A stretch of DNA of 64,000 nucleotides from Ascaris suum (lineage: Eukaryota > Nematoda > Chromadorea > Rhabditida > Ascarididae). Location of the stretch: positions 7,610,366-7,674,365 of the forward strand of contig CM024170.1 in NCBI GenBank assembly GCA_013433145.1, in the 5' to 3' direction. Both the position numbers and the translations under genes were made by a program. Below the pieces are notes generated by a model. It searched no databases, was not told the DNA's origin, and worked only from the letters and a program-made list of their open reading frames with translations. Below, one piece after another: positions 14,220 to 35,619 of this stretch; the first letter of the stretch is position 1, and every line of letters starts with the position of its first letter.

Positions 14220-14463
14220 GGTTGCCAATTACTCATACGTAATGATGGATACGTGACAGCGGATGAGCAACTGGAAATTTGGCACGCAATTGAAAAGTTA
14301 ATTGCAGGTCAACGAGAATGGAACTGAAGCGGCAGCAGGAACAGCGCTGATGTTGTTTGGCGATAGACTGCAAAAGCCTCACATCAACTTCGTCGCTGAT
14401 CATCCTTTTTTATTTGCAGTTCTCAAACACAACACCATTCTATTCATAGGTCGCTTTCGCTAA
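10024..14463 (+). CDS. Serpin (serine protease inhibitor), complete, seven exons
   Basis: Predicted exons: 10024-10076, 10287-10477, 11637-11836, 12091-12282, 12617-12820, 13812-13970 and 14308-14463. All junction phases agree and give about 384 aa, the usual serpin length. The N-terminus ([18 protein letters not shown]) looks like a signal peptide, suggesting secretion. Serpin landmarks in order: [20 protein letters not shown] (helix B region), [14 protein letters not shown] (helix F), [35 protein letters not shown], the reactive-loop hinge [12 protein letters not shown], and the C-terminal [19 protein letters not shown]. The short-side-chain hinge EAAAGTA is that of an inhibitory serpin. 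Strict counting from the P17 Glu puts P1 at the Asp of FGDR; the loop is about one residue long, so the next Arg is an equally likely P1 and would suggest a trypsin-like target. The acceptor of exon 6 is tttaag, unusual but in frame. Intron 6 holds an (AT)n array. AATATA at 14492 is a possible variant polyadenylation signal. Confidence 0.88.
11340..11500 (+). repeat. ATTT-rich low-complexity repeat in serpin intron 2
   Basis: Many imperfect copies of attt/tttatt with interruptions by tttg and ttac. It lies wholly inside serpin intron 2 and codes for nothing. Confidence 0.8.
14127..14217. repeat. (AT)n microsatellite in serpin intron 6
   Basis: About 90 bp of uninterrupted AT dinucleotide repeat in the last serpin intron. 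It reads as Tyr-Ile repeats on both strands, which is an artefact. Confidence 0.97.
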
Positions 14464-17284
14464 GCTCTCATTTCTCCTTATTTATGCACAAAATATATTA
14501 ACTTCACTAATCATCAGATTAAGTACTTCATTTTTGTACGCTAATATTTGTGTTTTGCATGAGAATCTGTGAGAAACGCCGATGAAAATTACTCTTCTTT
14601 GTTCGCGCTGTTTTTCTTATGCAAATATTTGTCACCATCAGTGTGATCATGAAGATAGCGTACCAATCCATGTGATGCTTAGACTTGTGAAAGTCATATT
14701 ATGTGCGTCAAAGTGAAAGTGGTGTGCTTAGGTGAAAAGCAAAACTTCTTGCAATATTATGACTTCCTTTTTGAATTCTTCGTGCTCGTTGGCTCGGAAA
14801 TCACTTCGAGATATGCGGGTTATTTGATAATTCAGCGCAATTAAGAAATCTGAAGGGAACAGAACAATTTTCATAACACAATGAATAGAAAGGACTGTTT
14901 CGATTGCACAAAAATTTGTCTGCGGCACCGCAAGCACAAATCTTTATGACTTCTTCTTGCGGAGTCACACTTTCTACTACATCACCGTTCTTTGTGATAA
15001 TTTAGTGATTACTGCTCCTCGACTGGCGAATATGCTCATCAGCAAATTCTATAGTTTGTGCTAACAAATATATCAGAACTTTCATCGCAAGGACAGCAAA
15101 ACTGTGAGTGGGTTTGCGTTACAGTACTGTGCAATAAATGTCTTGTCCTTGGATGGAGGTCGACTAAGAGCGAAAAAAAGCGAAACAAACCTTCAAATTT
15201 ATTACGGTGACAAATATGAGGGAATTTCTTCGCAAAGATATGTTTCCAGCAGTTCCTTCTCATGTTCACTTGTTGTTCCGTTTAGTGCATTTATTTCTTT
15301 GTTTACTTCTTTCCTTCATTCACACATACATTTAATGTGTCTTCAAAAGCCTTTTTTATTTCGTTTTTTCATATACGAATAAATGCTTCATTGGAGTGGC
15401 AATAGAGGAGGAGAAAAAGCGAGGAATCTCACCAGGCATCAGTGATCACCGTAAAACCGCTAATTTAAAATCGGAAGAGGAAAATGAAGCGGTGATCCCA
15501 TTCCTTTCCTCAACCAATAGTGCGGATGATTTCGCTTTGTCATCAAATTTCTCGAAAATCAGACGTTTAATTCTCGTTTAAAGCTGCAATTAAAATTTAT
15601 TTTTTATCGTTGGTATATTGGCTAATAAAACGCGTATAATGCACGCAGCGTCGTGTTGCTTGAATATTCGATGAATGTCATATTTGGTTGTTTGAAGTTC
15701 TCTCACTCTTGCATTGCTTCTTTATGGTTTTTATCATTAGCACAGTGCCCTCTCCGGTGTGATGTCCTTGCAGTGATAAATATTTGAGACGCTATGATAA
15801 AGATATAACGCCTTTAGTCTATCACTTTCCAAAGATACCAGTAATATTTTCTTTAAATGTGATGAACATCCGCAAAAATGAACGTTTCTCGTGGGTTGCG
15901 AGTTGAAGGTGACCAATAAATTTTGAAGTGATTAGTTTGCAGATGGCATAGATTGCAGGATATGACATTTTTTGAAGCTGTCATAATCTGCGATAATCGT
16001 GTGTAACGCTTGCATTTATTTATTGATTTTAAAAACCCGAAGGGGGAAACCTATCAAAGTATGCGAGCGTGAACAGCAAGGACGAGGAAAACGCTCGCAA
16101 AGCTACAATTTAGGTGACAGACAGGCGTTAGACATTTTTTCCTTGCAAAGAGAAAAATCCATTCGCATTCATTCGCGTCGTACCAGTAGCTGTCAAACCA
16201 AAGTAATTTCTCGCTGCACTAAAACATCGTTCATGTATAGCGTCTGTAACTGCCGCTTCCTCATCCTTATATATAAATTTCGATGATCTTTGAGTTCATA
16301 CAATGTTATGGTGCTGATAACTTCAACTAATTTTATTTCAATTTTTCAACCTACAATTAACCCTTTACATCAGTAATAATTACCATAAAATCGTTTTTGT
16401 TGCATAAGGTGGTCAGTTCATCATTGAGGTCTAATATTACGAAGGGCAATAAATTAGTTGTTATCGGAATTAAAATGAGCTAGATGAAAAATAACAAATG
16501 ACAAGCAATGACGAGATTATTTTGCACGTTATTGCATTCTTTGCTAAAAAGCAGTTTGTTAATAATTGGCTATATGTGCGTTCTCGTCACCCCTTCCACT
16601 TAAGTAGTTAATCACTTATGCAAGTTTCTCAACATCTATTCCACCAGCCGATTCGATTCGTTTTGATTTTAAGTGATATTAAATTTTACACTACAAGTAG
16701 TCATAAGAAATCTGAATTCGATATGGACAGCAAGAAACGTACTCAACTGCGTACAGTGTAATTCTCTAATTCTAATCTCTGAACTTCTCCATTAAATGAC
16801 TCTTAACGTGCCAGATTACTGATAGATTATTGGAAAAGACCATTTCTTTCTGCGCAATAAATCGATGAAATTTAATAGTTGTGGAGTGATGGTTTTTCCA
16901 CAACGAAATATTATGCAAAGTAGCATGAAACAAAACCGTACCACTTTTTGATTACTGTCGAAGACGCCGCGTGATCATCTAAAAACCCTTCCTGAAACGT
17001 TTCGCCAGAATTAAGCAAGCGCTGGCTAGATTTCCTCTCCCTTCTACCTTTGCCCCCCTTTTGACTGGCGTCTTTCTAGAATTTGTTGTATAATGATCTC
17101 CGAATGAATTTTGGCTCACATTTAAGGTTGCGTGATTACATGTTGGTAACATCAGAAGTTGAGCTTTTTGAACTTCATTTCCGTTTAGCCAAAATTATTG
17201 AGGTTCATTAATTTGACTTGTTGTAATTCGCTCATTTGTGCCAAATTATCCCCTATGTCAAGTTACAGCTGTTCAAGCTCTACC
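14464..17284. other. Serpin-lectin intergenic region, no gene seen
   Basis: AT-rich sequence holding the serpin 3' end and the upstream region of the lectin gene. A small + strand frame at 15396-15581 (61 codons) has no splice or family support. I see no RNA gene. Confidence 0.5.
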
Positions 17285-27236
<9,952 letters not shown>

Positions 27237-27285
27237 TCATGAGTGTCAATTCTTAATTTAACAACACTCATACGCTCTTAGCTTT

Positions 27286-27291
27286 AATAAA
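27286..27291 (+). terminator. Polyadenylation signal of the lectin gene
   Basis: A canonical AATAAA 50 bases after the lectin stop codon, in an AT-rich context. Good support that this is the 3' end. Confidence 0.75.
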
Positions 27292-29072
27292 CAAATTTCG
27301 TCCGTCACATCCATTTTACACCGCATGTGATATAATAATGCGAAAAAAAAGAGAAATGTTGGATCACAGGACCATAAAAACCCCACCCCCGTCCTCCCTT
27401 TCCCCGTGCATATACAGATATTTTGCGGCATCTGAAGTAATATCTTTTAGGCAATGATAAGCAACGATCTTCGATAGCGAAAGTAATCAGAAGAGGGAAG
27501 TCATTTGGCAAAAAGAAATTTTGTGCCGATATGGAACATAATTATGGCCGATGCATAAGCTGGAAAGAGGAGGAGATTAAAGTATTTACTAACAGTCCAG
27601 TGAAATATTTATGCAACAGTGTTCAGGGATATTAGCGTTTTTCAAGATCCAATTTCAATGTCAGATAATATGCATATGATGGGCAGAATGCCTTATAAAT
27701 AAATACGATGTTCATGGCATTTTTAAAACAGGCCCACAGAGTTGGGTAATAAAAACGCCAAAATTGATATAGAAGCACTCTTGATATTTGCGTGAAGGTG
27801 GCATAATTAACTGTGCATATCTCAAACACTACTAATCATTGACTGATTACTGCAAAAGTGATTCTAGATGTCCTCGGCAGCTTACTACTTAGTGACTATT
27901 TCAACGTTTTCATTCCAAACTTTTAGAGTCTTATCCTAAGTAAGAATCCCCATTTTCGTAAATTTCTCAGGTACACTTGTTATGGAAGTGAAAGGAAATT
28001 GGCGACTCAAAGATGAGCAGAAACAATGAGCCCCTCCTCACATCCTTCTGTATCACACTGCCCTCAGAAATTCTTTTTAAAAATAAGAATGGTTATTGGC
28101 AGTTCATATTGACTGATATGGATCCATCAGATGATCATTTTAATGATGGGCGTTATTTAACAGTTTAGAAATTTAGTGATTTGTGTGAAACACAAAGAAA
28201 TTGGGGAAGTGTTGTTAATAATGGGCAGATGAAGTGTGCTTGTGCGAAGAATACTGATTCCAAAAGACTTTTGCAGACTATTCAAAACCTTCAGTTTACT
28301 CTCGTTAACCTCACCTCTAATGTCAAATATAACCTTTAAAAAATTTTTAGGAAGTGCGGTGTCACTGAACGATAATTCAAATCGTCCACTTTGCTGCAAT
28401 GTCCCACCAGAAAAATTTTTCAACGAAAGACTTGAAACCAATGCCAGAGCGAGCTGTCTCTTTGCACAATTATGGCTTCTCGGCAAAGGCCGTCATGTTC
28501 CCATACAGCACAACAACCTTTTTAAATATTGAGCCACTGATCGAAAAAAGTGCCGATCCGCCTCAAAACGCACATCAAAGCACGAATCGCCTTTTATGGC
28601 CCTAATTCTTTCGAATGTTCTTTTGATGTGCGATTTCATTCATGTTGTTCAAATTGGCTTTCATTTGCATATTAAGAAAGTGTCACATTTGTGCGTTTTC
28701 TCATCATATATTTTTCCTCAAGTTACAACAGGATGGATAGCTAGAAGAGTATGGCGACGAAATTCGGTGAATATTCTGATGCCCCATGTCGGTGTTTAAC
28801 ATTAATGATCATGTTCATCATGAAACTATTCTATATGCATTCAAGTGGAAGGAAAAGCGAGTTTCTAAACGAACTTCGGCCATGAAATTTTTAAAAAATG
28901 CCACACTGTCTAGCCTGTGCAGACAAACGTCTGTGGATACCGCAGTTTTTTACTAGAAGAAACTGAGAAGTCCCACTCGCCGAGGCACCTAAGATAAGTG
29001 GATTGTACGATTATGGGAGTAAGAAAATTATATTGTTAGATTGTAATGAAAGGATTGTACATTTAACGAGTT
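27292..29072. other. Region between + strand lectin and minus-strand exons; one possible small ORF
   Basis: Mostly no coding signal. The exception is 28399-28605 (+), an ATG-started 68-codon frame (MSHQKNFSTKDLKPMPERAV at its start) with balanced codons, preceded 48 bases upstream by the acceptor-like atttttag ending at 28350. It could be a small SL-spliced gene, but the product is unknown and overlapping frames on both strands make this weak. Confidence 0.3.
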
Positions 29073-29266
29073 TTATTGCTTCTGTTGAACAGGAAGATGA
29101 TGCCGCAGCACTTTTGCCTCTTTCGGTCGTGTCTGAAGCCAAGCAAACATCAACAAACCGAATATGATAAACGATCCGACGAAGAACACTTCGATGCCCA
29201 AAAAAGTGAGAAACGTTGATGTCCATACATTATTAATGTCGTTACTCCTTAAAATAGATCGCACTG
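29073..29266 (-). CDS. Unrecognised terminal exon encoding a membrane segment (partial)
   Basis: Minus-strand exon starting after gcccacag in phase 1 and ending at a TAA that overlaps an AATAAA. It encodes about 63 residues: a polar start (VRSILRSNDINNVW), a hydrophobic stretch of about 27 residues (FLGIEVFFVGSFIIFGLLMF), then a basic tail RPKEAKVLRHH. This is the pattern of a single membrane pass with a cytoplasmic basic end. I do not recognise the family and found no certain upstream exon. The phase would also allow it to serve as an alternative last exon after the 30437 donor of the gene upstream on the same strand. Confidence 0.35.
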
Positions 29267-29856
29267 CTGTGGGCAAAAAACGTCATGATAGCTGTCTGAT
29301 CTTCATTGTCTGTCTGCAGACTACTGACGGTAAATTGTCATCCGAGTTTACTCGTAGGCGTATTTAGTCAAACCTGGGATAACTAATGTGAGAGAATTCT
29401 GTAGTTATTCTCGTAAAGGCATTCGAAGATTTTTTTTTCATGGTGTCCAGAAAATGGAGAAGTGAGACAAAAACCTTTGAAGATTTACATCAGCGGGAAA
29501 GAGGATTTCATTTAATCTAATGTTGTCGCTGCTGTCGTTACGTGCCCGTTGGTCAGCTCTCTGCATATGTGACTAGCGTTCGTTCGGTTGATTGCTCATT
29601 TGAGTGTCTGATTAAAGAATTTTGCATATGAACCTATATAGAAATCGCTTGGTTAGTTGCTTATCAATTATGCAAATGAAAATATGCAAATCATTGCCCG
29701 TTATGAAAGGAGTGAAACGTTTCATTATGGAAATCATTTTTGGCCTAGATGCTGGACGTAGGAAAAATTCTGTCACCTATATATAACAGTGAGAACGTAT
29801 GATAAGCAAATAGATAGCAGATCGCTTGAAAATTACCTCAATAATTTCCATAATGT

Positions 29857-30823
29857 TTACGTATCATCGCAGTTTTTAATTAAGGTACGATATATTTTCT
29901 TCCGCTCTTTGTTCGGTCTCTTCTTTAAAACAATAAAATAACCAGCAACTATAATGCTGAGTAATGATGCAACGAAATGAATCGCAACGTCGTCGTACCT
30001 GACGTTGCGCAGATGAGTTGGCTTGGTCGACACATCTATGGCACTGCCCAGTTTTTTGTTTGTGGCAAAACTCACACCACGACTTGGTGGTCGACTTGTG
30101 AATGGGTACTTCCGTGCGGCATTTGGTTCCGGTTTACTTGCTGATATTTCATTGCCATAATTGAAGCGGTCACCTCAATTAGAAAGAAACACACCAGTAC
30201 AAGTACAAACACACTGCTTGTTGTTGTTTCAACTTTTGTTTAGCTTTAAAAAAAACATGAAAGGGAAAATTCAAGAGCCAAATTTGACAATCGCTCTATG
30301 AAATTCGCACATCTCTTCGCCGCAACCATAATGTCCCTTGTTCAAGAAATTCAAAGCAATCGTGAAATCAGATCTCTGTCGCGTCCTTATGAATAAAACT
30401 CCTGTTTACTTTCAAATTATTTAAAAAAGCGCTTACGTGATGTAACAGCCATTGATGACGATTTCAGTTCGAGATTCGAAGAATTAGAATGTCTTGCACT
30501 AAAGCTTAAAGACGAAGATTTCACGAACAATGGCCGCTGAAGATCTGAAAAGAAGACCACCTTTATTGCTTTACCAGTTGAATATGTTCGATTCTTGCCT
30601 CCAAACTTGACGCGTTTAATAAAACAACCAGAAATTTTTCGAGTTATCAGACCTGGTGACCGTTGCATGAATTTCTGCAATGCGAAGGAAAAGGGATAAC
30701 ATATTTTACTGGGTGCGCCAAATTAAAATACAAAATTCGAATTGCCGATTCGATCTGGCAGTACAGTTTGCCGAAAGAAGAGATTGATAACTTAGGTTTT
30801 TTGAGTGGATCGGATACCGCATT
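29857..30823 (-). CDS. Unrecognised single-pass membrane protein, C-terminal three exons (partial)
   Basis: Exons 30710-30823, 30437-30674 and 29857-30173 join in consistent phases (0, then 1) and give about 222 residues. Exon 1 contains SSFGKLYCQIESAI, which recurs in inverted orientation near 31.3 kb. Exon 2 is basic and Ser-rich. Exon 3 has a Pro/Ser/Arg-rich stretch (RKYPFTSRPPSRGV), then KPTHLRNVRYDDVAIHF leading into one hydrophobic segment (VASLLSIIVAGYFIVL) and a Lys/Arg-rich tail. The acceptor of exon 3 ends in gag, which is rare. An alternative is a shorter 110-aa protein starting at MAVTSR in exon 2. The KPTHLR-plus-membrane-helix end faintly recalls mitochondrial COX7A-type proteins (PVHLKGG then a helix), too weak for a name. 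Upstream exons are unknown. Confidence 0.4.
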
Positions 30824-31279
30824 CTACTGGAATCCCAAGTTGGACGCGGCGTAGCTAAATCATATTGACAGATAATCGGATAGCCTTGATGTAAGTGCCA
30901 ATTGTGTATCTGCAAAAACTCCGAGCACTTTATACTACAGGTAGCGATTAGGGCGTACCATCCACTAAATGGCGTGCCTTATGCAAGCTACGATCAGTCT
31001 CTTATTTTACCAGTGACAAATAGTAAAGATTTAACAAATAGATAAGATCTTAAATTGATACTAGAAGTTGTTACCACTATATATGAAGGTACAGTTGTTT
31101 GTGCAGGAAATGTCTAACCACAGCTAATGTGAGTGTCCAGAGCATTTTTCAATGTGAAGTTTGTACCGTTCTCTTTGATGATTGCAAATGCGCATTAAAT
31201 GATAAGTTTTTTTGGTTTGTTTGCAAATCTGCTCTGTTATCTCTATTTGATAGCACGGCGTTTACACAAACAGCAGTTT

Positions 31280-31385
31280 TCACCATTGCATCGGACCTTA
31301 CCATACAAAATACTTTCGGCAAACTGCACTGTCAGATCGAGAACATTTACTCGGCAATCGAGGACATTTACTTGCTCGGCAACGT
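31280..31385 (+). pseudogene. Inverted copy of the FGKLYCQIE exon, exon or exon relic
   Basis: The + strand here reads SDLTIQNTFGKLHCQIENIYSAIEDIYLLGN when split in two parts at NTFGK; the minus-strand exon at 30710-30823 reads SSFGKLYCQIESAIRILYF. The DNA shares a core of about 26 bases (cggcaaactg..actg..cagatcga) with two differences. An acceptor-like aacag precedes it and a GTGTAC follows. It may be an active exon of a + strand gene or a decayed inverted duplicate. Confidence 0.4.
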
Positions 31386-31934
31386 GTACATTTTGCATGT
31401 TTTATAGCTAGGTATTTTTTGCACATTGAAGGAACTCTGGTTGTTTTTGTACGTTTATTTTGTGCACTGAAAAAATACTTCTTTGAAAATGCTCGATGAA
31501 GGCGCAATGTTAAGCACCGATTTCTCTAAATTATGAATTTATCAAACGCTTCATTTTGATTCATTAAATTTCCATCCGAAAGTTGCTTTCCGAATATATA
31601 ATCCTGCAAACAATCCAACAAAAGAATGCACATATCTCAGCTGATTCGATTTTAATTTGTTCGGATAAACTTCTGCGCAATGCATTAATCTAGAGCAAAT
31701 CTGATCGACATTCGCGGGCGAGCTTTTGCTCGATCTAAGAAATTCAGTGAAGAAACTCCAGTGACATAGTTCCGAATTGTTTTTATTTTATAGCTATGTA
31801 TTTTTTGTGGATCAGTACAACTTTGGAAAGGTAAATCACAATGCACAAACCCTCTGTCATATTCTTAGAGAGGAGCTGGTGTTACGCTGGTGTTTCTTCG
31901 ATCAGCTCTTTAAAATCTCAAGCTTCTAAACGAA

Positions 31935-32995
31935 GTGGATTCAATTTTAGCCAAGTTTTATAAACAGTTTCAAAATCTCCATAGAAATCCGCGAGCGGGC
32001 AGTCGTTTAAGTTTGACTGCCCCCACCGAAAAATATTTTCAAAAAATTTCCCCTGTAATTACATATCGCTTCTCTAACTTGAGTGAGCTTTATGGCTGGA
32101 AGGAAACCGACTCTGAATTGCTGTTGCCTTTGCTTTGGTTGTCGGCTTTCTGACATCCGTTCGAATCCATTCGGCTGTGCCTTCTACGAAGCAACATCGA
32201 TCTCTACTTTTGTTAACTTCAACGAATAGGACGTCGGAAAGAGGCTGCCTCCGACGGTTAGCCAGTTGCCAGCGTTCTCCAATGCGCAATTCGATTGCAT
32301 CATTGCGCAAGGTTATCTTCAGATTCACATTCGTCGTGCATATTTGACAACGTTGAAAGTTGATAACGAAAAATTGACTTTCATGTTTTTACTCGCAGAA
32401 GTATGCAGTTTTCCTTCAACATATTTTTCTTCAGTATGTTTTCGGTACATAACTACGTTCCATCATTACGTTTCAGTTAGTATTTTTTCGGTATGTCCTT
32501 CAATTTCCGTATATTGAAGAATGTCATTTTTCACCTAATTGGGAGTACTCAAAAGCTGCATTATGTTTGGATGCTCGTGAATGATACTGCACCGAAGAAA
32601 TTTCGCTGGTGGTGCATGGGCAGTTGAGGCTAAAAATTCCAATGCCATTGAAGGTCTGGCCCTTAGCAGTCGCTTAGTGAAGTTTTATCAGCAGTTTCAA
32701 CAAAATGAAAAAGTGCAAGCGAAGCGTATAAATACTACACCTCCCTCGCCTCTTTCTCTTCTTTTATTAGGATTTGCATGATTTGAGTGAAAAAGTGATT
32801 CGCGAAACTAAGCGAACAGAATTACCACCGTCCGAACAAAAGAAGCGCTCGACGGGCAAAAACAGCAAATACCTGACCTCTCCCCGCATCACTCAGACCA
32901 TCGATCAAGCATCTTCGATATCATCGCATTCCGCTCACAGACGCCATGCACAAAAATTGAGCAAACTAAAGGATTTTCAGAAACGTTTTAAGTGA
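31935..32995 (+). CDS. Unrecognised + strand gene, C-terminal exons (partial)
   Basis: The firm part is two exons: one ending at 32712 (it opens around 32620 with KNSNAIEGLALSSRLVKFYQ) and one at 32771-32995, joined in phase 0 across a 58-bp intron to read FQQNEKDLHDLSEKVIRETK. The end is basic and Ser/Thr-rich (KKRSTGKNSKYLTSPRITQT, later HAQKLSKLKDFQKRFK and TGA). A third likely exon, 32230-32400, follows the acceptor cgaatag and contains LPPTVSQLPAFSNAQFDCII and HIRRAYLTTLKVDNEKLTFM; its phase fits the next exon only if a donor within it (after AQ) is used. A further open stretch at 31935-32150 contains LAKFYKQFQ, resembling LVKFYQQFQ in the later exon. The C-terminus looks helical and then disordered. 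I do not recognise the family. Confidence 0.4.
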
Positions 32996-32999
32996 ATGA

Positions 33000-34980
33000 A
33001 TAACAAAGAGGAAGAAAGATGTTAGAAAGGTAGGAAATGCGCTTTTTAGATGACACTGTTCTTAGCCAACTACTGTGTATGCTGCACATAGGCTTCGCTT
33101 GGCACTTGAAAAAAAAACGCTCATAGAGCTTCATAAATCAGAAGATTCTCGTTTTTCGCGGAAATCCCAATCTCTTTCCGAGGCAGTCGACTTCATGAGT
33201 TTTCAGTTTTTTAGTGGGAATATCAACAATAGCCACAGAATCCTGAAGAAATAACTATTTTACCTCACTGCTTACTCTTCTCTGCACCGAACAAGTGGAT
33301 GGGGCAGCTATGCTCTTCTGCTGAATATTCAGTTCGGAAATCGTAACTGATATTGGTTCCATCACATTTTCCACGAAATCCATCGCGATTCGCACTCCTC
33401 TATCCCGTTTGCTCGTTTTTAGGGTCAATGTTAACCTGAATTCGTAACACTGCTATGAGTCCTGCTTCGAACACCGAGCGCGGGAAGATTTCCTGTAAAT
33501 TTGCTCAAGCCGGTTCGCCTAGTGGTGAATAAACTATCGACGGGAGGATTTTTCGAATGTTAGCCATTGACCGGCCGAATCAGTTGCTGGATCACCATAG
33601 GCTAATCGCGGTGATCGGCCAGTCCTATCTTTAGAAGAGGCTGAAGAAATGTGTTAAACAGGGGCCTCCGGACCACTTTAGGCAAAAATAGCAAGGTCGG
33701 AAACATTCATAACTGTAACATACCGTTCAAATCAGTAGGAACCTATAGCAGAAAGTCGAACTTTTTCAGCCGAAATTTTCATGAACAAATCGAACTTCTT
33801 TAATCCTTTATGGTCGTTCGCAGAGATGCAGAGGGATGAATCGTCACCTCGTACTTTTGTTATTGGATTGTAGGCATTCGTTTTGTTTGCTACTGGGATG
33901 GTTTCTCTCGCCGGAGGCATTCGCAGCGTTTGCTTTCAAGCAGTCGGGAAATCATTCATTTGCTAGACTCTCAAGTTGTTCGCGCCGAAAGTCAGGTTTT
34001 CGTCGCCCAATTCCCACTAAAGCTTCATTCACCACTTTTATCGCGCTAAACTGCCTCATTTTTCTCTGCTGTTGTTTTCGCTCATTCTTGTCGAGGCAGG
34101 TGAGACTTTTTGGATATTTTGTTATCGGGAAGATTGGTTAGCAGGTAAAGTTTTACCAACTTCGCGTTTCCATCTATTCCCAAGGTTTATGTTGTTTTGC
34201 AATTCGGTGATCTCGGGTGGCGAAACACACTGTGAGCGGTATATTCTTGTTCAACATGAAAGAGACTGTCTTGCATTGATCGGTCTACGAAACCACATCG
34301 AGAACCTCATAACATCGTACTAAAATAACCTGCCTATCAGCCACCACTCTTTTCCCAGCAGCGATTAGGAGAGTTCGCCTGATTAGTGTTTATAAAATCG
34401 AATACAAAACTGGTTGCGCCCATAGAAGGTACTCTGCGGAAGGATTCTCTAAATCACAGTGAAATTCAGCACATCGGCGACGTAATCAAATGACGAACTA
34501 TCTAAATTGTAAATCATCCGTTATCAAATCTTACTCCTTTGAATAATCAAATAGATTTATTAATCCATGGGCAAACATTGCCTTTCCTCGGAGCTTATAG
34601 CATTCACAGTCTCCTCTACAGATCTCTAACTTCGATAATTTTTCGCTTGGAAACCAGATTTTGTTTTTGAAATTGGCCTAAATGAATAAAGAATACACAT
34701 CGACTTCATCAGGATGGTCGCATTTCCGCAGAAAAACACAAACGTACAAAATCGCACAAAGTAGATTTCATATCTTCCTAAGAACTGCTTACATTTTTCG
34801 ATGTACGAAAATGCCATGCACAGCATAAAAGTATCCATTCAAGGTGACTACATAAGTTGATAAATGAACAGACGTATACGTTGATTGATCCACAACTAAT
34901 GTATTCATTTTTAATTTAAAACGAAAAAATTATGAAATATGATGGTCCTTGATGGGGGTGGCATTGGAAGACATCAGAAC
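33000..34980. other. No firm gene; two small coding-like stretches
   Basis: On the minus strand, 33732-33920 is an ATG-started 62-codon frame with balanced codons (MPPARETIPVANKTNAYNPI at its start), but no acceptor or family supports it. On the + strand, 34188-34321 follows the acceptor-like cccaag and reads GGETHCERYILVQHERDCLA before a stop. Either could be real; neither is established. Confidence 0.25.
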
Positions 34981-35345
34981 TCATGTGTGACTATTAAAGA
35001 CACCACAAACCTTGAGCAGCGACGACTGAGAGAAAGATTCAAAAGCAAGGTGCCGGTGCCATTTACGACAACTGGAGCAGAGGTACCAAATCGGCTTCTC
35101 TGAAGAACAGATGCAAGAAGATATTGAGTTCGTAAGCAGCGTCAGAGAGAAGGTTATTTGTGCCAAATATGGAACACTGCAGACGACGGAAACCACCTAA
35201 TCAGTGCAATGACGTAACAAATAGAGCAGAAAGGATAGTTAAATAAGAGATAGTTAAAGAAAGTGGTTGAAGGACCTTGACAAATAGGACAGCTGAATAT
35301 GACAGAGATGGAGGAAGACTGAGATTCGGCAGCGCCACCTCTCAC
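34981..35345 (-). pseudogene. Degenerate PHD-like zinc-finger relic, possibly from a retroelement ORF
   Basis: Two overlapping minus-strand frames together hold the pieces of a Cys/Trp-rich finger: SCPICQGP, later CSICYVIALIRWF, and in the other frame EKPIWYLCSSCRKWH. The order (CPxC, CxxC, RWF, WYLCxxC) is that of PHD-type fingers, which occur in ORFs of some nematode and other invertebrate non-LTR retrotransposons. The frame change between the parts and the lack of flanking exons indicate decay. An ordinary gene exon with a small intron is the alternative. Confidence 0.35.
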
Positions 35346-35503
35346 TCTAAGTCAAGAGGTGATCCAATCGAATGCATGATAATGTAGATGCTTATTACAC
35401 ACAAATCAGAGGTATTTCAATCACCACTTCAAGTTTTCCGAGATGTTCCTATTCTCAAGTCGTCTTTTATATTCCTCTTGAAATTCCGCAATGACTACAG
35501 AAG

Positions 35504-35619
<116 letters not shown>

